A stretch of DNA of 64,000 bases from NCBI RefSeq assembly GCF_000189535.1, contig NC_015145.1, positions 3,782,001-3,846,000 on the forward strand, written 5' to 3'. The translations under genes were made by a program, and so were the position numbers. Origin of the DNA: Pseudarthrobacter phenanthrenivorans Sphe3. Lineage in GTDB: Bacteria; Actinomycetota; Actinomycetes; Actinomycetales; Micrococcaceae. The notes under the pieces were generated by a model. It saw nothing but the letters and a program-made list of their open reading frames with translations. It was not told the DNA's origin and ran no database searches. Shown here piece by piece: positions 16,392 through 27,414 of this stretch; positions within the stretch are counted from its first letter, which is position 1; the number at the start of each line of letters is the position of its first letter.

Positions 16392-17621
16392 GTGCCCGTG
16401 ACCGAAGATGCCAAGGAACTGCAGGGGGACCTTATCCGCCTCCGCCACGACCTCCACCGGCACCCGGAAATCGGGCTGCACCTTCCCCGGACCCAGGAGA
16501 AGGTCCTGCAGGCACTGGACGGCCTCCCGTACGAGATCACCCTGGGCCAGGACACCACCTCCGTCACCGCCGTGCTTCGCGGCGGCAAGGTCCCCTCCGC
16601 AGGCACAGAGAAACAGCGTCCCACAGTGCTCCTCCGCGCCGACATGGACGGCTTGCCGGTCCAGGAAAAGACGGGCGTGGACTACACGTCACGCGCAGAT
16701 GGTGCCATGCACGCCTGCGGCCACGACCTGCACACCTCGATGCTCGCCGGAGCCGCCACCCTCCTGGCCGAAAAGCAGCACCAGCTGCCAGGCGACGTCG
16801 TCCTCATGTTCCAGCCCGGCGAGGAAGGATTCGACGGCGCCAGCTACATGATCAGCGAAGGTGTCCTGGACGCCGCGGGAACCCGCGTCCAGGCTGCTTA
16901 CGGCATGCATGTCTTCTCCTCGCTGGAGCCCCACGGAACCTTCTGCACCAAGCCCGGCGTCATGCTCAGCGCCTCGGACGGACTCGAAGTCACCGTGCTT
17001 GGCGCCGGCGGCCACGGCTCGGCCCCGCACGCCGCAAAGGACCCAGTGACAGTCGCCGCCGAGATGGTCACCGCCCTGCAGGTCATGGTGACCCGGCAGT
17101 TCAACATGTTCGATCCCGTTGTCCTGTCCGTCGGTGTACTCCATGCCGGCACCAAACGGAACGTCATTCCCGAAACCGCCCGCATCGAGGCCACCATCCG
17201 GACGTTCTCCGAGGCCTCCCGCGTGCAGATGATGGAGGCAGTGCCCCGCCTGTTGAAAGGCATCGCGGCCGCCCACGACGTGGAAGTCCAGGTGGACTAC
17301 CTGGAGGAATATCCCCTCACCATCACCGACGAGGACGAAACGCACACCGCCGAGAAGGTCATCTCCGAACTTTTCGGCGAGCGCCGCCTCTCGCGCTGGG
17401 CCACTCCGCTGAGCGGCTCCGAAGACTTCTCGCGGGTGCTGGCAGAGGTGCCAGGCACCTTCGTGGGCCTCAGCGCCGTCGCCCCCGGCGGCAATCCGGC
17501 CACCTCACCGTTCAACCACTCGCCCTATGCAACGTTCGACGACGGCGTGCTGGCTGACGGGGCAGCGCTCTACACCGGGCTGGCTGTCTCACGACTTGCA
17601 ACACTTTCAACAGCTTCGTAA
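16392..17621 (+). CDS. M20-family amidohydrolase/peptidase
   Basis: A 409-residue cytosolic metalloenzyme of the M20D group (IAA-amino acid hydrolase, hippurate hydrolase, N-acyl-amino acid deacylase). RHDLHRHPEIG (about 18-28), MHACGHDLHTSML (about 106-118, metal Cys/His) and FQPGEEG (about 142-148, catalytic Glu) are present, and GAGGHGSAPH (about 206-215) belongs to the dimerisation/ligand domain. The GTG at 16392 follows AAGGAG by 6 bases; the GTG at 16398 is an alternative. It is followed after 56 bases by an MHS transporter, giving a likely uptake-and-hydrolysis pair for an acylated compound under Lrp-type control. Confidence 0.9.
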   Translation: MPVTEDAKELQGDLIRLRHDLHRHPEIGLHLPRTQEKVLQALDGLPYEITLGQDTTSVTAVLRGGKVPSAGTEKQRPTVLLRADMDGLPVQEKTGVDYTSRADGAMHACGHDLHTSMLAGAATLLAEKQHQLPGDVVLMFQPGEEGFDGASYMISEGVLDAAGTRVQAAYGMHVFSSLEPHGTFCTKPGVMLSASDGLEVTVLGAGGHGSAPHAAKDPVTVAAEMVTALQVMVTRQFNMFDPVVLSVGVLHAGTKRNVIPETARIEATIRTFSEASRVQMMEAVPRLLKGIAAAHDVEVQVDYLEEYPLTITDEDETHTAEKVISELFGERRLSRWATPLSGSEDFSRVLAEVPGTFVGLSAVAPGGNPATSPFNHSPYATFDDGVLADGAALYTGLAVSRLATLSTAS

Positions 17622-17677
17622 AAGCCGGCAGCAGCGCCGCCGCCAGGTACATTCAAACCCACTATCAGGAAGTCACC

Positions 17678-18967
17678 ATGTCCATCACAGCGCATAAGCA
17701 GCAGACTGGTCGCGTGTCCACCGCCAAGACCATCGTCGGGACCGGAATCGGCAACGCCGTCGAGTGGTACGACTGGGCCATCTACGCCACCTTCACTCCC
17801 TTCATCGCCAGCCAGCTCTTCAGCAAGGCGGATCCGGCGTCAGCTGTCCTGTCCACCCTGGCGATTTTCGCCGTCGGCTTCGTGGCACGCCCCTTCGGCG
17901 GCTTCCTCTTCGGCTGGATCGGCGACAGGGTGGGCCGAAAGACATCCATGACGCTCGCCGTCGGCCTCGCATCGCTGGGCAGCCTGATGATCGGCATTGC
18001 TCCCACGTTCGCAAGCGTGGGCGCATGGGCGTCGCTGATGCTGCTGGTGGCCCGGCTCGTCCAGGGCCTTGCGCACGGCGGTGAGCTGCCGTCGTCGCAA
18101 ACGTACCTGTCGGAGATGGCTCCCCGCGAGCACCGCGGATTCTGGGCGACGCTGATCTACACGTCCGGGACGGTGGGAATCCTGTTCGGCACGTTGCTCG
18201 GCGCGGTCCTGAACATGACCCTGACTACCGAGGCCATGAACGCGTGGGGCTGGCGCATCCCGTTCCTGTTGGGCGCTGCGATGGGTCTGTACGCGCTGAT
18301 CATGCGGTCGCGGCTGCATGAAACTGAGGCGTTCGAAGGCGAGTCCGTTTCCGAGAAGCGCGCACCGATCTGGCCTCAGATTGTCCGCCACCGCAAGCAG
18401 GCGCTGCAGGTGATCGGCCTGACCGTGGGCCTGACTGTCATTTACTACATCTGGGGCGTGGTGGCGCCGAGTTATGCAACCACCGCCTTGAAGATCGACC
18501 GGGGCGAAGCGCTGTGGGCCGGCGTTGTGGCCAACATCGTGTTCATTGCAGTGCTGCCTGTGTGGGGCAAGCTCTCCGACCGGATCGGCCGGAAGAAGGT
18601 CCTGTGGTGCGGGGCAATCGGTTCCGCGGTGATGCATTTCCCCATGACATGGCTGCTGAAGGACTCCGCCTGGCAGCTGGCAGTGGGCATGTCCGTGATG
18701 CTGATCTTCATTGCTGCATGCGCGGCCATAGTGCCCGCCGTGTACGCCGAGCTGTTCCCGACGTCGATCCGCACCGTTGGCGTGGGCGTACCCTACTCGA
18801 TCTGCGTCGCCCTCTTTGGCGGCACCGCCCCGTACCTGCAGCAGTGGCTGGGAACCAGCCTGGGCATGCCGCAGCTGTTCAACATCTACGCGGTGGTATT
18901 GCTCGCGGTGAGTGCGGCGTTCGTGTTCACGATTCCTGAAACGAAGGGGAAGGACCTGACGCACTAG
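17678..18967 (+). CDS. MHS-family MFS transporter
   Basis: A 429-residue permease with 12 predicted membrane segments. GNAVEWYDWAIY (about 25-36) is the metabolite:H+ symporter hallmark. GWIGDRVGRK (about 83-92) and LSDRIGRKK (about 302-310) are the two MFS loop signatures, and FPTSIRTVGVG lies near 360. Relatives import citrate, ketoglutarate, shikimate, proline/betaine or aromatic acids with protons. It sits directly downstream of the M20 hydrolase, which suggests the same substrate class. A strong terminator follows. Confidence 0.9.
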   Translation: MSITAHKQQTGRVSTAKTIVGTGIGNAVEWYDWAIYATFTPFIASQLFSKADPASAVLSTLAIFAVGFVARPFGGFLFGWIGDRVGRKTSMTLAVGLASLGSLMIGIAPTFASVGAWASLMLLVARLVQGLAHGGELPSSQTYLSEMAPREHRGFWATLIYTSGTVGILFGTLLGAVLNMTLTTEAMNAWGWRIPFLLGAAMGLYALIMRSRLHETEAFEGESVSEKRAPIWPQIVRHRKQALQVIGLTVGLTVIYYIWGVVAPSYATTALKIDRGEALWAGVVANIVFIAVLPVWGKLSDRIGRKKVLWCGAIGSAVMHFPMTWLLKDSAWQLAVGMSVMLIFIAACAAIVPAVYAELFPTSIRTVGVGVPYSICVALFGGTAPYLQQWLGTSLGMPQLFNIYAVVLLAVSAAFVFTIPETKGKDLTH

Positions 18968-18984
18968 GCCTCCACCGGTTTCAC

Positions 18985-19030
18985 GCGATCGTCCCCCGGT
19001 ACCCTGGTGCCGGGGGACGATCGCTTTAAT
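18985..19030 (+). terminator. Intrinsic terminator after the MHS transporter
   Basis: A perfect 15-bp stem, GCGATCGTCCCCCGG with its complement, a 10-base loop and a TTTAATTT tail. Confidence 0.88.
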
Positions 19031-19100
19031 TTGAAGCGTGGAACGGCAGCAGCGGTGCGGGAAGCGGTGACGCCGGGCCGCATCGGCTATTGTGCTTGAA

Positions 19101-19463
19101 ATGGCACCCCAGGATTTTGAATCAGGGACCTCCAGCGTCCCTGCCGGCGAGACGCGTTGGACCTTCCTCACCAACCATGCCCACGTTCTTCTCGCCATCG
19201 CCCGCGATCCGCAGATCCGCATCCGGGATGTTGCGGCACGGGTGGGCGTGACAGAGCGCGCGGCGCAGAAGATCACGGCGGACTTGGTGGAGGCCGGGTA
19301 TCTCACCCGTACACGGGAAGGACGGCGAAACAGCTATACGGTCGCCACCGGCCGCCCTTTCCGCCATCCGCTCGACGCGGGCCACAAGGTAGATGAACTC
19401 CTGGCCGTACTCCTGCCCGAGTCCTCCCCGGAATCCTCCACAGAAGACACGACCGGCGACTGA
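19101..19463 (+). CDS. Winged-helix (MarR/ArsR-like) regulator
   Basis: A 120-residue DNA-binding protein. HAHVLLAIARDPQIRIRDVA, GVTERAAQKITADLVEAGYL and TREGRRNSYTV form a winged helix at about 25-90; an acidic Ser/Glu tail follows. There is no ribosome binding site, but TATTGT (19088-19093) stands 7 bases before the ATG, so a leaderless transcript is likely. A GTG at 19092 is in frame but overlaps that box. The gene converges on sbtB and could regulate its neighbours, though no target site is evident. Confidence 0.75.
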   Translation: MAPQDFESGTSSVPAGETRWTFLTNHAHVLLAIARDPQIRIRDVAARVGVTERAAQKITADLVEAGYLTRTREGRRNSYTVATGRPFRHPLDAGHKVDELLAVLLPESSPESSTEDTTGD

Positions 19464-19496
19464 ACGTTCCCCCGAACTCGCCTGTTCCAACCAGTC

Positions 19497-19799
19497 CTAG
19501 AATTTCTCCGGCCGCAGTACCTGGATGTCGCTCACAAAGACGGTCATGGCATAGTCCTGGTAGTAATGCTCCTGCAGATGGGCCACAATCGCGTCCGCCG
19601 TCTCTTCGTGGCAGGCTACCTCGATGCGGATGTTGCTGTTCGCATCCCAACCGGCACTCCGAACGCCTCGGCGGCCTTTGCCCCTCGCATCAGTAATGGT
19701 GTATCCGCGGGCATGCAGCAGTTCGATATCGCGGGTGATTGTCGCTTCCAGAACGGCTTCCGTGATGATGGTCAACAGCTTGCGCGGGTGGCTTTGCAT
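19497..19799 (-). CDS. sbtB: PII-like signalling protein, SbtB type
   Basis: A 100-residue PII superfamily protein (KLLTIITEAVLEATITRDIE, GYTITDARGKGRRGVR, IRIEVACHEETADAIVAHL). In cyanobacteria SbtB binds adenyl nucleotides including cAMP and gates the SbtA bicarbonate transporter. The short RGKGRRGVR stretch sits where the T-loop is. The C-terminus stops at VLRPEKF and lacks the CGPxGC redox loop of many cyanobacterial SbtBs. It starts 6 bases after sbtA, so the pair is one operon. Confidence 0.82.
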   Translation of the reverse strand: MQSHPRKLLTIITEAVLEATITRDIELLHARGYTITDARGKGRRGVRSAGWDANSNIRIEVACHEETADAIVAHLQEHYYQDYAMTVFVSDIQVLRPEKF

Positions 19800-19805
19800 A
19801 GCGCC

Positions 19806-20750
19806 TTATCCTTTCAGGAACGACTCGGCCCAGACGGCCAGCGCGTGGTACATCGGGATGCCAAACAGTACATTGAACGGGAATGTGATCCCCAGCGAGG
19901 CGGCCAGGGACAACGTGGGGTTGGCCTCCGGCACGGAGATGCGCATGGCCGCCGGCACAGCGATATAGGAAGCACTCGCCGCGAGCGTGGCAAGGACGGC
20001 GGTGCCGCCCACGGAAAGGCCCAGCACCAGGCCCAGGGCAGTCCCCACCACGGCAGAGAAGATGGGCATTCCAATCCCAAAGGCCATCAGGAATGCCCCG
20101 TAGCGGCGAAGGCTTCCTATCTGGGTTGCGGTGATCAACCCCATCTCCAGCAGGAAGAGAGCCAGGATCCCCTTGAAGAGGTCGAAGAACAAGGGCTCAA
20201 TGGAGGACAGTCCTTCCGGACCCGCCACCCAACCGATGAGCAGCCCACCCAGAAGCAGCACAATGCTTTTGCCCAGGAACACTTCATGGGCAACAGACCT
20301 CCACCGGGTCTCCCGCGAGAGGCCTCGCGCCAGGACAATTCCCACGATGATGGCCGGCACTTCCAGCAAAACCAGAAGCAGTGGCATGTGCTCCTCAAAG
20401 GCGATCTGACGGCTGGTGAAATAGGCGATGGCCACGGCGAAGGTACCTACGCTGACGGAGCCATAGTGGGCCGCGATGGAGGCAGCATCCGCGCGTTTGA
20501 AGCGCCCCAGGAAGCGGAGGACGGGGAAGGCCGCCAGCGACAGGAAGAATCCCAACGCAACCACTGCCAGCATTTGCGGCAGGAGGCTGGCGAAAGGCTG
20601 CCTGGCGAGTTCAATGCCGCCTTTCAGTCCGATGGCCAGCAGCAGCACAATGCTGACGAAGTCGTAGATCGCGGCTGGCAGGCGCAGTTCTGACCTCAGG
20701 AGGCCAGCCACGGCACCGAGCAGGAAGAAAAGGATGATGGGGTCAATCAC
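19806..20750 (-). CDS. sbtA: SbtA-family sodium-dependent bicarbonate transporter
   Basis: A 314-residue membrane protein (DUF897 family) with about 10 hydrophobic segments in two inverted halves. ELRLPAAIYDFVSIVLLLAIGLKGG near the N-terminus and AAHYGSVSVGTFAVA around residue 110 are family segments, as are LEMGLITATQIG and ASYIAVPAAMRISVPEANPT later. The GTG at 20750 follows GAAAGAGAG; the upstream open frame lacks membrane character. Paired with sbtB it may supply bicarbonate for carboxylases in a heterotroph. Confidence 0.85.
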   Translation of the reverse strand: MIDPIILFFLLGAVAGLLRSELRLPAAIYDFVSIVLLLAIGLKGGIELARQPFASLLPQMLAVVALGFFLSLAAFPVLRFLGRFKRADAASIAAHYGSVSVGTFAVAIAYFTSRQIAFEEHMPLLLVLLEVPAIIVGIVLARGLSRETRWRSVAHEVFLGKSIVLLLGGLLIGWVAGPEGLSSIEPLFFDLFKGILALFLLEMGLITATQIGSLRRYGAFLMAFGIGMPIFSAVVGTALGLVLGLSVGGTAVLATLAASASYIAVPAAMRISVPEANPTLSLAASLGITFPFNVLFGIPMYHALAVWAESFLKG

Positions 20751-21098
20751 ACGTAGCTCTCTTTCAGCTCCCTGCACTCCTGGCCCAGGGTGATTGCGGG
20801 CCGATACCGGCATGCAGGGATGCGGGTCGCAGCTCTTCTGCGGACCACCGGTACTTTGATCTGATGGATGAAAGCATCTTCATGTTCTAGAATTCATGTT
20901 TTTTGATTACGCTAAATGTCGCTTTCCAGCACCTCCCTGGACTGGCCTCACAACCGCCGCGCACCGCCCCCTTGACGACCCACGCCACCTTTCCCTACAC
21001 TTTTCATAAAGCAGAATCTAAATTCCACAAAGCGGAAACGGTGAAAGGGCCGGGAAGCAGGGGAAGATAGATCAAAGCCCTCCTTGGAAGGACCTACG
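20751..21098. promoter_or_regulatory. Divergent intergenic region between sbtA and hyi
   Basis: A 348-base gap with no gene seen. It is locally AT-rich at 20870-20915, where TTCATGTT occurs twice (20879-20886 and 20893-20900) around CTAGAA; this could be a regulator site or promoter for sbtA. The hyi side carries two tandem TTCC-N7-GGAA-like sites, listed separately. Confidence 0.4.
21002..21037. promoter_or_regulatory. Tandem IclR/AllR-like operators, sites B1 and B2
   Basis: TTTCATAAAGCAGAA (21002-21016) and TTCCACAAAGCGGAA (21023-21037) agree at 12 of 15 positions and lie 21 bases apart, two helical turns. B2 is a near-perfect palindrome. They lie about 60-95 bases before hyi and match the sites near dctA and uraD. 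Confidence 0.6.
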
Positions 21099-21899
21099 AT
21101 GACGTACACAGTGAACTGCTCCATCCTCCTCACGGAGTTGCCCCTGCTCGAGCGCCCTGCCGCAGCCAAGGCAGCCGGCTTTGACGCCGTCGAATTCTGG
21201 TGGCCCTTCGAGTCCTCAGTCCCGGGCGACGCCGAGATCACCAAGTTCGAGAACGCCATCAAGGACGCCGGTGTCCAGCTCACCGGCCTGAACTTCAACG
21301 CCGGCAACATGCCCGGCGGCGACCGGGGCCTGGTCTCCTGGAAAGGACGCGAGTCCGAGTTCAAGGACAACATCGACGTGGTGGCCGGAATCGGCGGGCG
21401 CCTTGGCTGCAAGGCCTTCAACGCCCTCTACGGCAACCGGCAGGACGAATCCACCCCCGAAGAGCAGGACGAACTCGCGGTCAAAAACCTCGCCGCAGCG
21501 GCCGAAGGCGTTGCCCGGATCGGCGGCACCGTCCTCCTCGAACCCGTCAGCGGCGCACCCAGGTACCCGCTCCTCACGGCTGAGGACGCCCTCAAGGTCA
21601 TCGCCCGCGTCAAGGCAGCGGGCGGCGCCGGAAACATCAAGCTCCTCGCGGACTTCTACCACCTGTCCGTCAACGGCGACGACGTCGAATCCGTCATCGA
21701 GAACCACGCCAAGGACTTCGGCCACATCCAGATCGCCGACAACCCCGGCCGCGGCGCCCCCGGCACAGGCACCCTGCCGCTGGGTGAATGGATCGCCCGC
21801 AGCCGCGAACTCGGCTACGAAGGCTACATCGGCCTCGAATACAAGGAACCGCAGGAAACCGCATTCAACTGGGCCATCCGCGAGCACGCTTCCCGCTAA
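21099..21899 (+). CDS. hyi: Hydroxypyruvate isomerase
   Basis: A 266-residue TIM-barrel isomerase interconverting hydroxypyruvate and tartronate semialdehyde. AKAAGFDAVEFWWPF (about 26-40), NFNAGNMPGGDRG (about 66-78), VLLEPVSG (about 147-154) and LADFYHLSVNGDD (about 184-196) carry the metal-binding Glu, Asp and His pattern of the Hyi family. The ATG at 21099 follows GGAAGGA. It opens the glyoxylate/allantoin operon with glxR and gcl, where it salvages carbon around tartronate semialdehyde. Confidence 0.92.
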   Translation: MTYTVNCSILLTELPLLERPAAAKAAGFDAVEFWWPFESSVPGDAEITKFENAIKDAGVQLTGLNFNAGNMPGGDRGLVSWKGRESEFKDNIDVVAGIGGRLGCKAFNALYGNRQDESTPEEQDELAVKNLAAAAEGVARIGGTVLLEPVSGAPRYPLLTAEDALKVIARVKAAGGAGNIKLLADFYHLSVNGDDVESVIENHAKDFGHIQIADNPGRGAPGTGTLPLGEWIARSRELGYEGYIGLEYKEPQETAFNWAIREHASR

Positions 21900-21915
21900 C
21901 TAATCCCAGCCCTCA

Positions 21916-21981
21916 CCCAACTAGGTAGCAGCAAGTGTCGTTTTGGAGGTTCAAAACGACACTTAGCGCGACCTAGTTGGG
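21916..21981. repeat. Intergenic palindromic repeat, copy 1
   Basis: CCCAACTAGGT (21916-21926) pairs with ACCTAGTTGGG (21971-21981), and the inner AAGTGTCGTTTTG pairs with CAAAACGACACTT. It lies between hyi and glxR. The same design recurs at 63263-63332, and the GTCGTTTTG core again at 37118-37177. It can fold in RNA and could alter expression of the downstream part of the operon. Confidence 0.75.
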
Positions 21982-22016
21982 GAACCAGGCACAGACTTCC
22001 AGAAAAGAGAACCATC

Positions 22017-22895
22017 ATGAGCAACGTTGCAGTCATCGGACTCGGAATCATGGGCCTGCCCATGGCCATCAACCTGGTCAAAGCCGGCCACACCGTCACC
22101 GGCTTCAACCGCAGCCAGGACAAAATCGACAAGCTCGTCTCCGAAGGCGGCAAGGGCGCCACCAGCATCTCTGACGCCGTGAAGGACGCCGACGTCGTCA
22201 TCACCATGGTGCCGGATTCCCCCGATGTCGAGGGCGTCGTCAGCGGTGAAGACGGGATCTTCGCCAACGCCAAGCAGGGCACCCTCTGGATCGATGCCTC
22301 CAGCATCCGCCCCGACGTCGCCAAGCGCCTCTCCGACGAAGCCCGCGAAGCCGGCATCCGCCCCCTCGACGCCCCCGTCTCCGGCGGCGAACAGGGCGCC
22401 ATCGACGCCGTCCTCTCCATTATGGTCGGCGGCGACAAGGAAGACTTCGACGCCGCCTCGGACGTCCTGAACGCGGTCGGCAAAACCATCGTCCACGTCG
22501 GCCCGTCCGGCTCCGGCCAGACCGTCAAGGCAGCCAACCAGCTCATCGTCGCCGTCAACATCGAGGTCCTCGGCGAAGCCATCGCCTTCCTCGAGGCCTA
22601 CGGCGTGGACACAGACGCCGCCCTCAAGGTCCTCGGCGGCGGTCTGGCCGGCTCCAAGGTCCTGGATCAGAAGGGCCAGAAGATGCTGGACCGCAACTTC
22701 GATCCCGGCTTCCGCCTCGCCCTCCACCACAAGGACCTGGGCATCGTCACCTCCGCGGCCCGCGAAGCCAACGTCGCCATCCCTCTGGGCGCCATCGTCG
22801 CCCAGCTCGTCGCCGCCACCGTCAACCAGGGCGACGGCGCACTGGACCACTCCGGACTGTTCAAGCAGGTCCTCCAGCTCAGCGGCAGGAAATAA
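22017..22895 (+). CDS. glxR: 2-Hydroxy-3-oxopropionate (tartronate semialdehyde) reductase
   Basis: A 292-residue member of the beta-hydroxyacid dehydrogenase family. GLGIMGLPMA (about 8-17) is the NAD-binding motif, DAPVSGGEQGA (about 118-128) the substrate-binding segment, and GPSGSGQTVKAANQL (about 162-176) brings the catalytic Lys. It reduces tartronate semialdehyde made by Gcl to D-glycerate. Its position between hyi and gcl makes the reading firm. Confidence 0.94.
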   Translation: MSNVAVIGLGIMGLPMAINLVKAGHTVTGFNRSQDKIDKLVSEGGKGATSISDAVKDADVVITMVPDSPDVEGVVSGEDGIFANAKQGTLWIDASSIRPDVAKRLSDEAREAGIRPLDAPVSGGEQGAIDAVLSIMVGGDKEDFDAASDVLNAVGKTIVHVGPSGSGQTVKAANQLIVAVNIEVLGEAIAFLEAYGVDTDAALKVLGGGLAGSKVLDQKGQKMLDRNFDPGFRLALHHKDLGIVTSAAREANVAIPLGAIVAQLVAATVNQGDGALDHSGLFKQVLQLSGRK

Positions 22896-23026
22896 GCACC
22901 AGCGCCAAGGCGCCAAAGAAACACCAGCAGGGCACCCGCCGTCGGACGTAACTACGACGGCGGTTACCTCAGCACACCCAAAAACACCCAGATTTCGCCC
23001 CAAAGGGGCACAACAAGGAGCACACC

Positions 23027-24817
<1,791 letters not shown>

Positions 24818-24854
24818 GCCCTGCTGGCCTGAAACCGGAAAGACAGAAACAGCC

Positions 24855-26069
24855 ATGCGCATCGTCATTGCCCCGGACAAGTTCAAGGGATCCCTGTCCG
24901 CCCCGGACGTCTGCAGCCACCTGGAAAAGGGGCTGCAGCGCGGGGCGGGCGGCAACCTTGACGTGGTCCGGATCCCGGTAGCCGACGGCGGAGAGGGCAC
25001 CCTCGACGCCGCCGTCGGCTCCGGCTTCACCCGCCGCACAGCGGTGGTGGCCGGGCCGACAGGCGAACCCGTGACGGCCGAGTTCGCCGTCCGGGGCAAT
25101 GAGGCGGTCATAGAAATGGCTGCTGCCTCGGGCCTGGCCCTGCTCCCGGCAAGTGCCCTGGTGGACGGGCGGCCGTGTTCGACGGCGGCCCGAACCGCCA
25201 CCAGCCTGGGCACCGGACAGCTCATCACCGCCGCCCTGGACGCCGGCTGCAACCGCATCATCCTGGGCGTGGGCGGCAGCGCCAATACCGACGGCGGCGC
25301 GGGAGTCCTGCGGGGGCTTGGCGCCAGGTTGCTCGACAGTGAGGGCAACGACCTGCCGGACGGCGGTGCCGCCCTGGCCCGCCTGGACCGGATCGACTTC
25401 AGCGGGTTCGAACCCCGGCTGAAGGACACACGCTTTGTGCTGGCATCCGACGTCGACAATCCGCTGCTGGGCGCCCAGGGCGCCGCGGCGATTTTCGGCC
25501 CGCAAAAGGGTGCCGCACAACAGGACGTCGACATGCTCGACGCCGCCCTGGCCAGGTTTGTCGAAGTCCTGGCCAGGGAAATCGGTCCTGAAGGCCCCAA
25601 CAACAGGGCAATCAAAGCGGCGAAAGCCCCGGGAGCCGGCGCGGCCGGAGGCGTTGGCTATGCCGCCATCGCCGTCCTCGCCGCGGCCCGGCGCCCGGGG
25701 ATCGACGTCGTCCTCGAATTCACTGGGCTGGCGGAACGGCTGGCCGGCGCCGACCTGGTGATCACCGGCGAGGGAAGCCTGGACGAGCAAAGCCTGCTGG
25801 GCAAGACCCCCATGGGCGTTGCCAGGGCAGCCGCCGCGCAGGGAGTTCCCGTAGTGGCGGTATGCGGCCGGACCACCCTGTCCCCTGGCCAGGCAGCAGC
25901 CGCCGGCTTCGAGGACGTCTACTCTTTGACGGAACTCGAAAGCGATGTAAACAGGTGCATAGCAGAGGCAGCGCCGCTTCTGGAGCAGCTGGGCACCCAT
26001 ATCAGCGGGAGGCTGGCGGCCGACCGGCTCGCCCGCACCCCATATACCAAGGAGGACCTCCATGTCTGA
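24855..26069 (+). CDS. Glycerate kinase
   Basis: A 404-residue kinase of the GlxK/GarK type, with [12 protein letters not shown] at the N-terminus (about 4-15), [12 protein letters not shown] (about 41-52), [13 protein letters not shown] (about 138-150) and [16 protein letters not shown] (about 305-320). It phosphorylates D-glycerate from GlxR to a phosphoglycerate for lower glycolysis. The ATG follows gcl by 37 bases with a GGAAAG ribosome binding site; the 3' end overlaps allB by 8 bases. Confidence 0.93.
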   Translation: MRIVIAPDKFKGSLSAPDVCSHLEKGLQRGAGGNLDVVRIPVADGGEGTLDAAVGSGFTRRTAVVAGPTGEPVTAEFAVRGNEAVIEMAAASGLALLPASALVDGRPCSTAARTATSLGTGQLITAALDAGCNRIILGVGGSANTDGGAGVLRGLGARLLDSEGNDLPDGGAALARLDRIDFSGFEPRLKDTRFVLASDVDNPLLGAQGAAAIFGPQKGAAQQDVDMLDAALARFVEVLAREIGPEGPNNRAIKAAKAPGAGAAGGVGYAAIAVLAAARRPGIDVVLEFTGLAERLAGADLVITGEGSLDEQSLLGKTPMGVARAAAAQGVPVVAVCGRTTLSPGQAAAAGFEDVYSLTELESDVNRCIAEAAPLLEQLGTHISGRLAADRLARTPYTKEDLHV

Positions 26070-27405
26070 AGAACGTTTTGACCTGGTCATCCGTGGCCAG
26101 CGCATTCTGACCACAGCCGGAATCGCGCCCCGCGAGGTGGGCGTCCGCGGCGGCAAGATCGTTGCCATCGAACCCTTGGGCAACGGCCTTGCCGGCGCCG
26201 AGGTCATTGAGCTGGCCGACGATGAAACCCTGATCCCCGGCCTGGTGGACACCCACGTCCACGTCAACGAACCCGGCCGCACCGAGTGGGAGGGTTTCGC
26301 CTCGGCCACGCGCGCAGCAGCTGCCGGCGGCGTGACCACCATCATCGACATGCCGCTGAACTCCGTCCCGCCCACCACCACCGTGGAGAACCTGAAGCTC
26401 AAGCGCGAGGTGGCCGAGGACCAGGCGTTCATCGACATCGGGTTCTGGGGCGGCGCCATCCCCGGCAACAAGGGCGACCTGCGGGCCCTCCACGACGAAG
26501 GCGTGTTCGGCTTCAAGTGCTTCCTGCTGCATTCCGGCGTGGACGAGTTCCCGCACCTTGACGCGGACGAGATGGAGGAGGACATGGCCGAACTGAAGTC
26601 CTTCGACTCCCTCATGATTGTCCATGCCGAGGACTCCCACGCCATCGACCGTGCACCGCACCCCGGCGGCGACCATTACCAGACCTTCCTGGCTTCCCGC
26701 CCGCGCGGCGCCGAGAACAAGGCCATCGCCGAGGTCATCGAACGTGCCCGCTGGACTGGTGCTCGGGCGCACATCCTGCACCTGTCGTCGTCGGACGCCC
26801 TGCCCATGATCGCCTCCGCCAAGCGCGACGGCGTCAAGCTCACCGTCGAAACCTGCCCGCACTACCTGACGCTGATGGCCGAGGAAATCCCGGACGGCGC
26901 CACCGCCTACAAGTGCTGCCCGCCCATCCGTGAGGCCTCCAACCGGGAACTGCTGTGGCAGGGCCTGCTGGACGGCACCATCGACTGCATCGTCTCGGAC
27001 CACTCGCCCTCCACCCTGGATCTGAAGGACCTGGAAAACGGCGACTTCGCCGTGGCGTGGGGCGGCGTCTCATCGCTGCAGCTGGGCCTGTCCCTGATCT
27101 GGAGCGAGGCACGGCACCGCGGCATTCCGCTGGAGCAGGTGGTGTCCTGGATGGGCGAGAAGCCGGCCGCCCTGGCCCGGCTCTCCAACAAGGGCCAGCT
27201 CGCGCTGGGCTACGATGCCGACTTCGCCATCTTCGCCCCGGACGAAGCCTTCGTGGTGGACGTGTCAAAGCTCAAGCACAAGAACCCGATCACCCCGTAC
27301 GACGGCAAGACCCTGTCCGGCGTGGTCCGCAAAACGTTCCTGCGCGGCGCCGTGGTGGACGGCCAGACCCCCACGGGCAAGCTGATCCGCCGCGGCGGAG
27401 TCTAG
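26062..27405 (+). CDS. allB: Allantoinase
   Basis: A 447-residue cyclic amidohydrolase. [19 protein letters not shown] (about 60-78) is the AllB form of the HxH metal motif, [10 protein letters not shown] (about 151-160) carries the residue equivalent to the carbamylated Lys, and ETCPHYLTL (about 273-281) and IVSDHSPS (about 311-318) supply later ligands. It opens the allantoin ring to allantoate. AAGGAGG precedes the ATG. Placing it at the end of the glyoxylate operon links urate/allantoin nitrogen release to reuse of the glyoxylate made later. Confidence 0.95.
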   Translation: MSEERFDLVIRGQRILTTAGIAPREVGVRGGKIVAIEPLGNGLAGAEVIELADDETLIPGLVDTHVHVNEPGRTEWEGFASATRAAAAGGVTTIIDMPLNSVPPTTTVENLKLKREVAEDQAFIDIGFWGGAIPGNKGDLRALHDEGVFGFKCFLLHSGVDEFPHLDADEMEEDMAELKSFDSLMIVHAEDSHAIDRAPHPGGDHYQTFLASRPRGAENKAIAEVIERARWTGARAHILHLSSSDALPMIASAKRDGVKLTVETCPHYLTLMAEEIPDGATAYKCCPPIREASNRELLWQGLLDGTIDCIVSDHSPSTLDLKDLENGDFAVAWGGVSSLQLGLSLIWSEARHRGIPLEQVVSWMGEKPAALARLSNKGQLALGYDADFAIFAPDEAFVVDVSKLKHKNPITPYDGKTLSGVVRKTFLRGAVVDGQTPTGKLIRRGGV

Positions 27406-27414
27406 GGACGCGCC

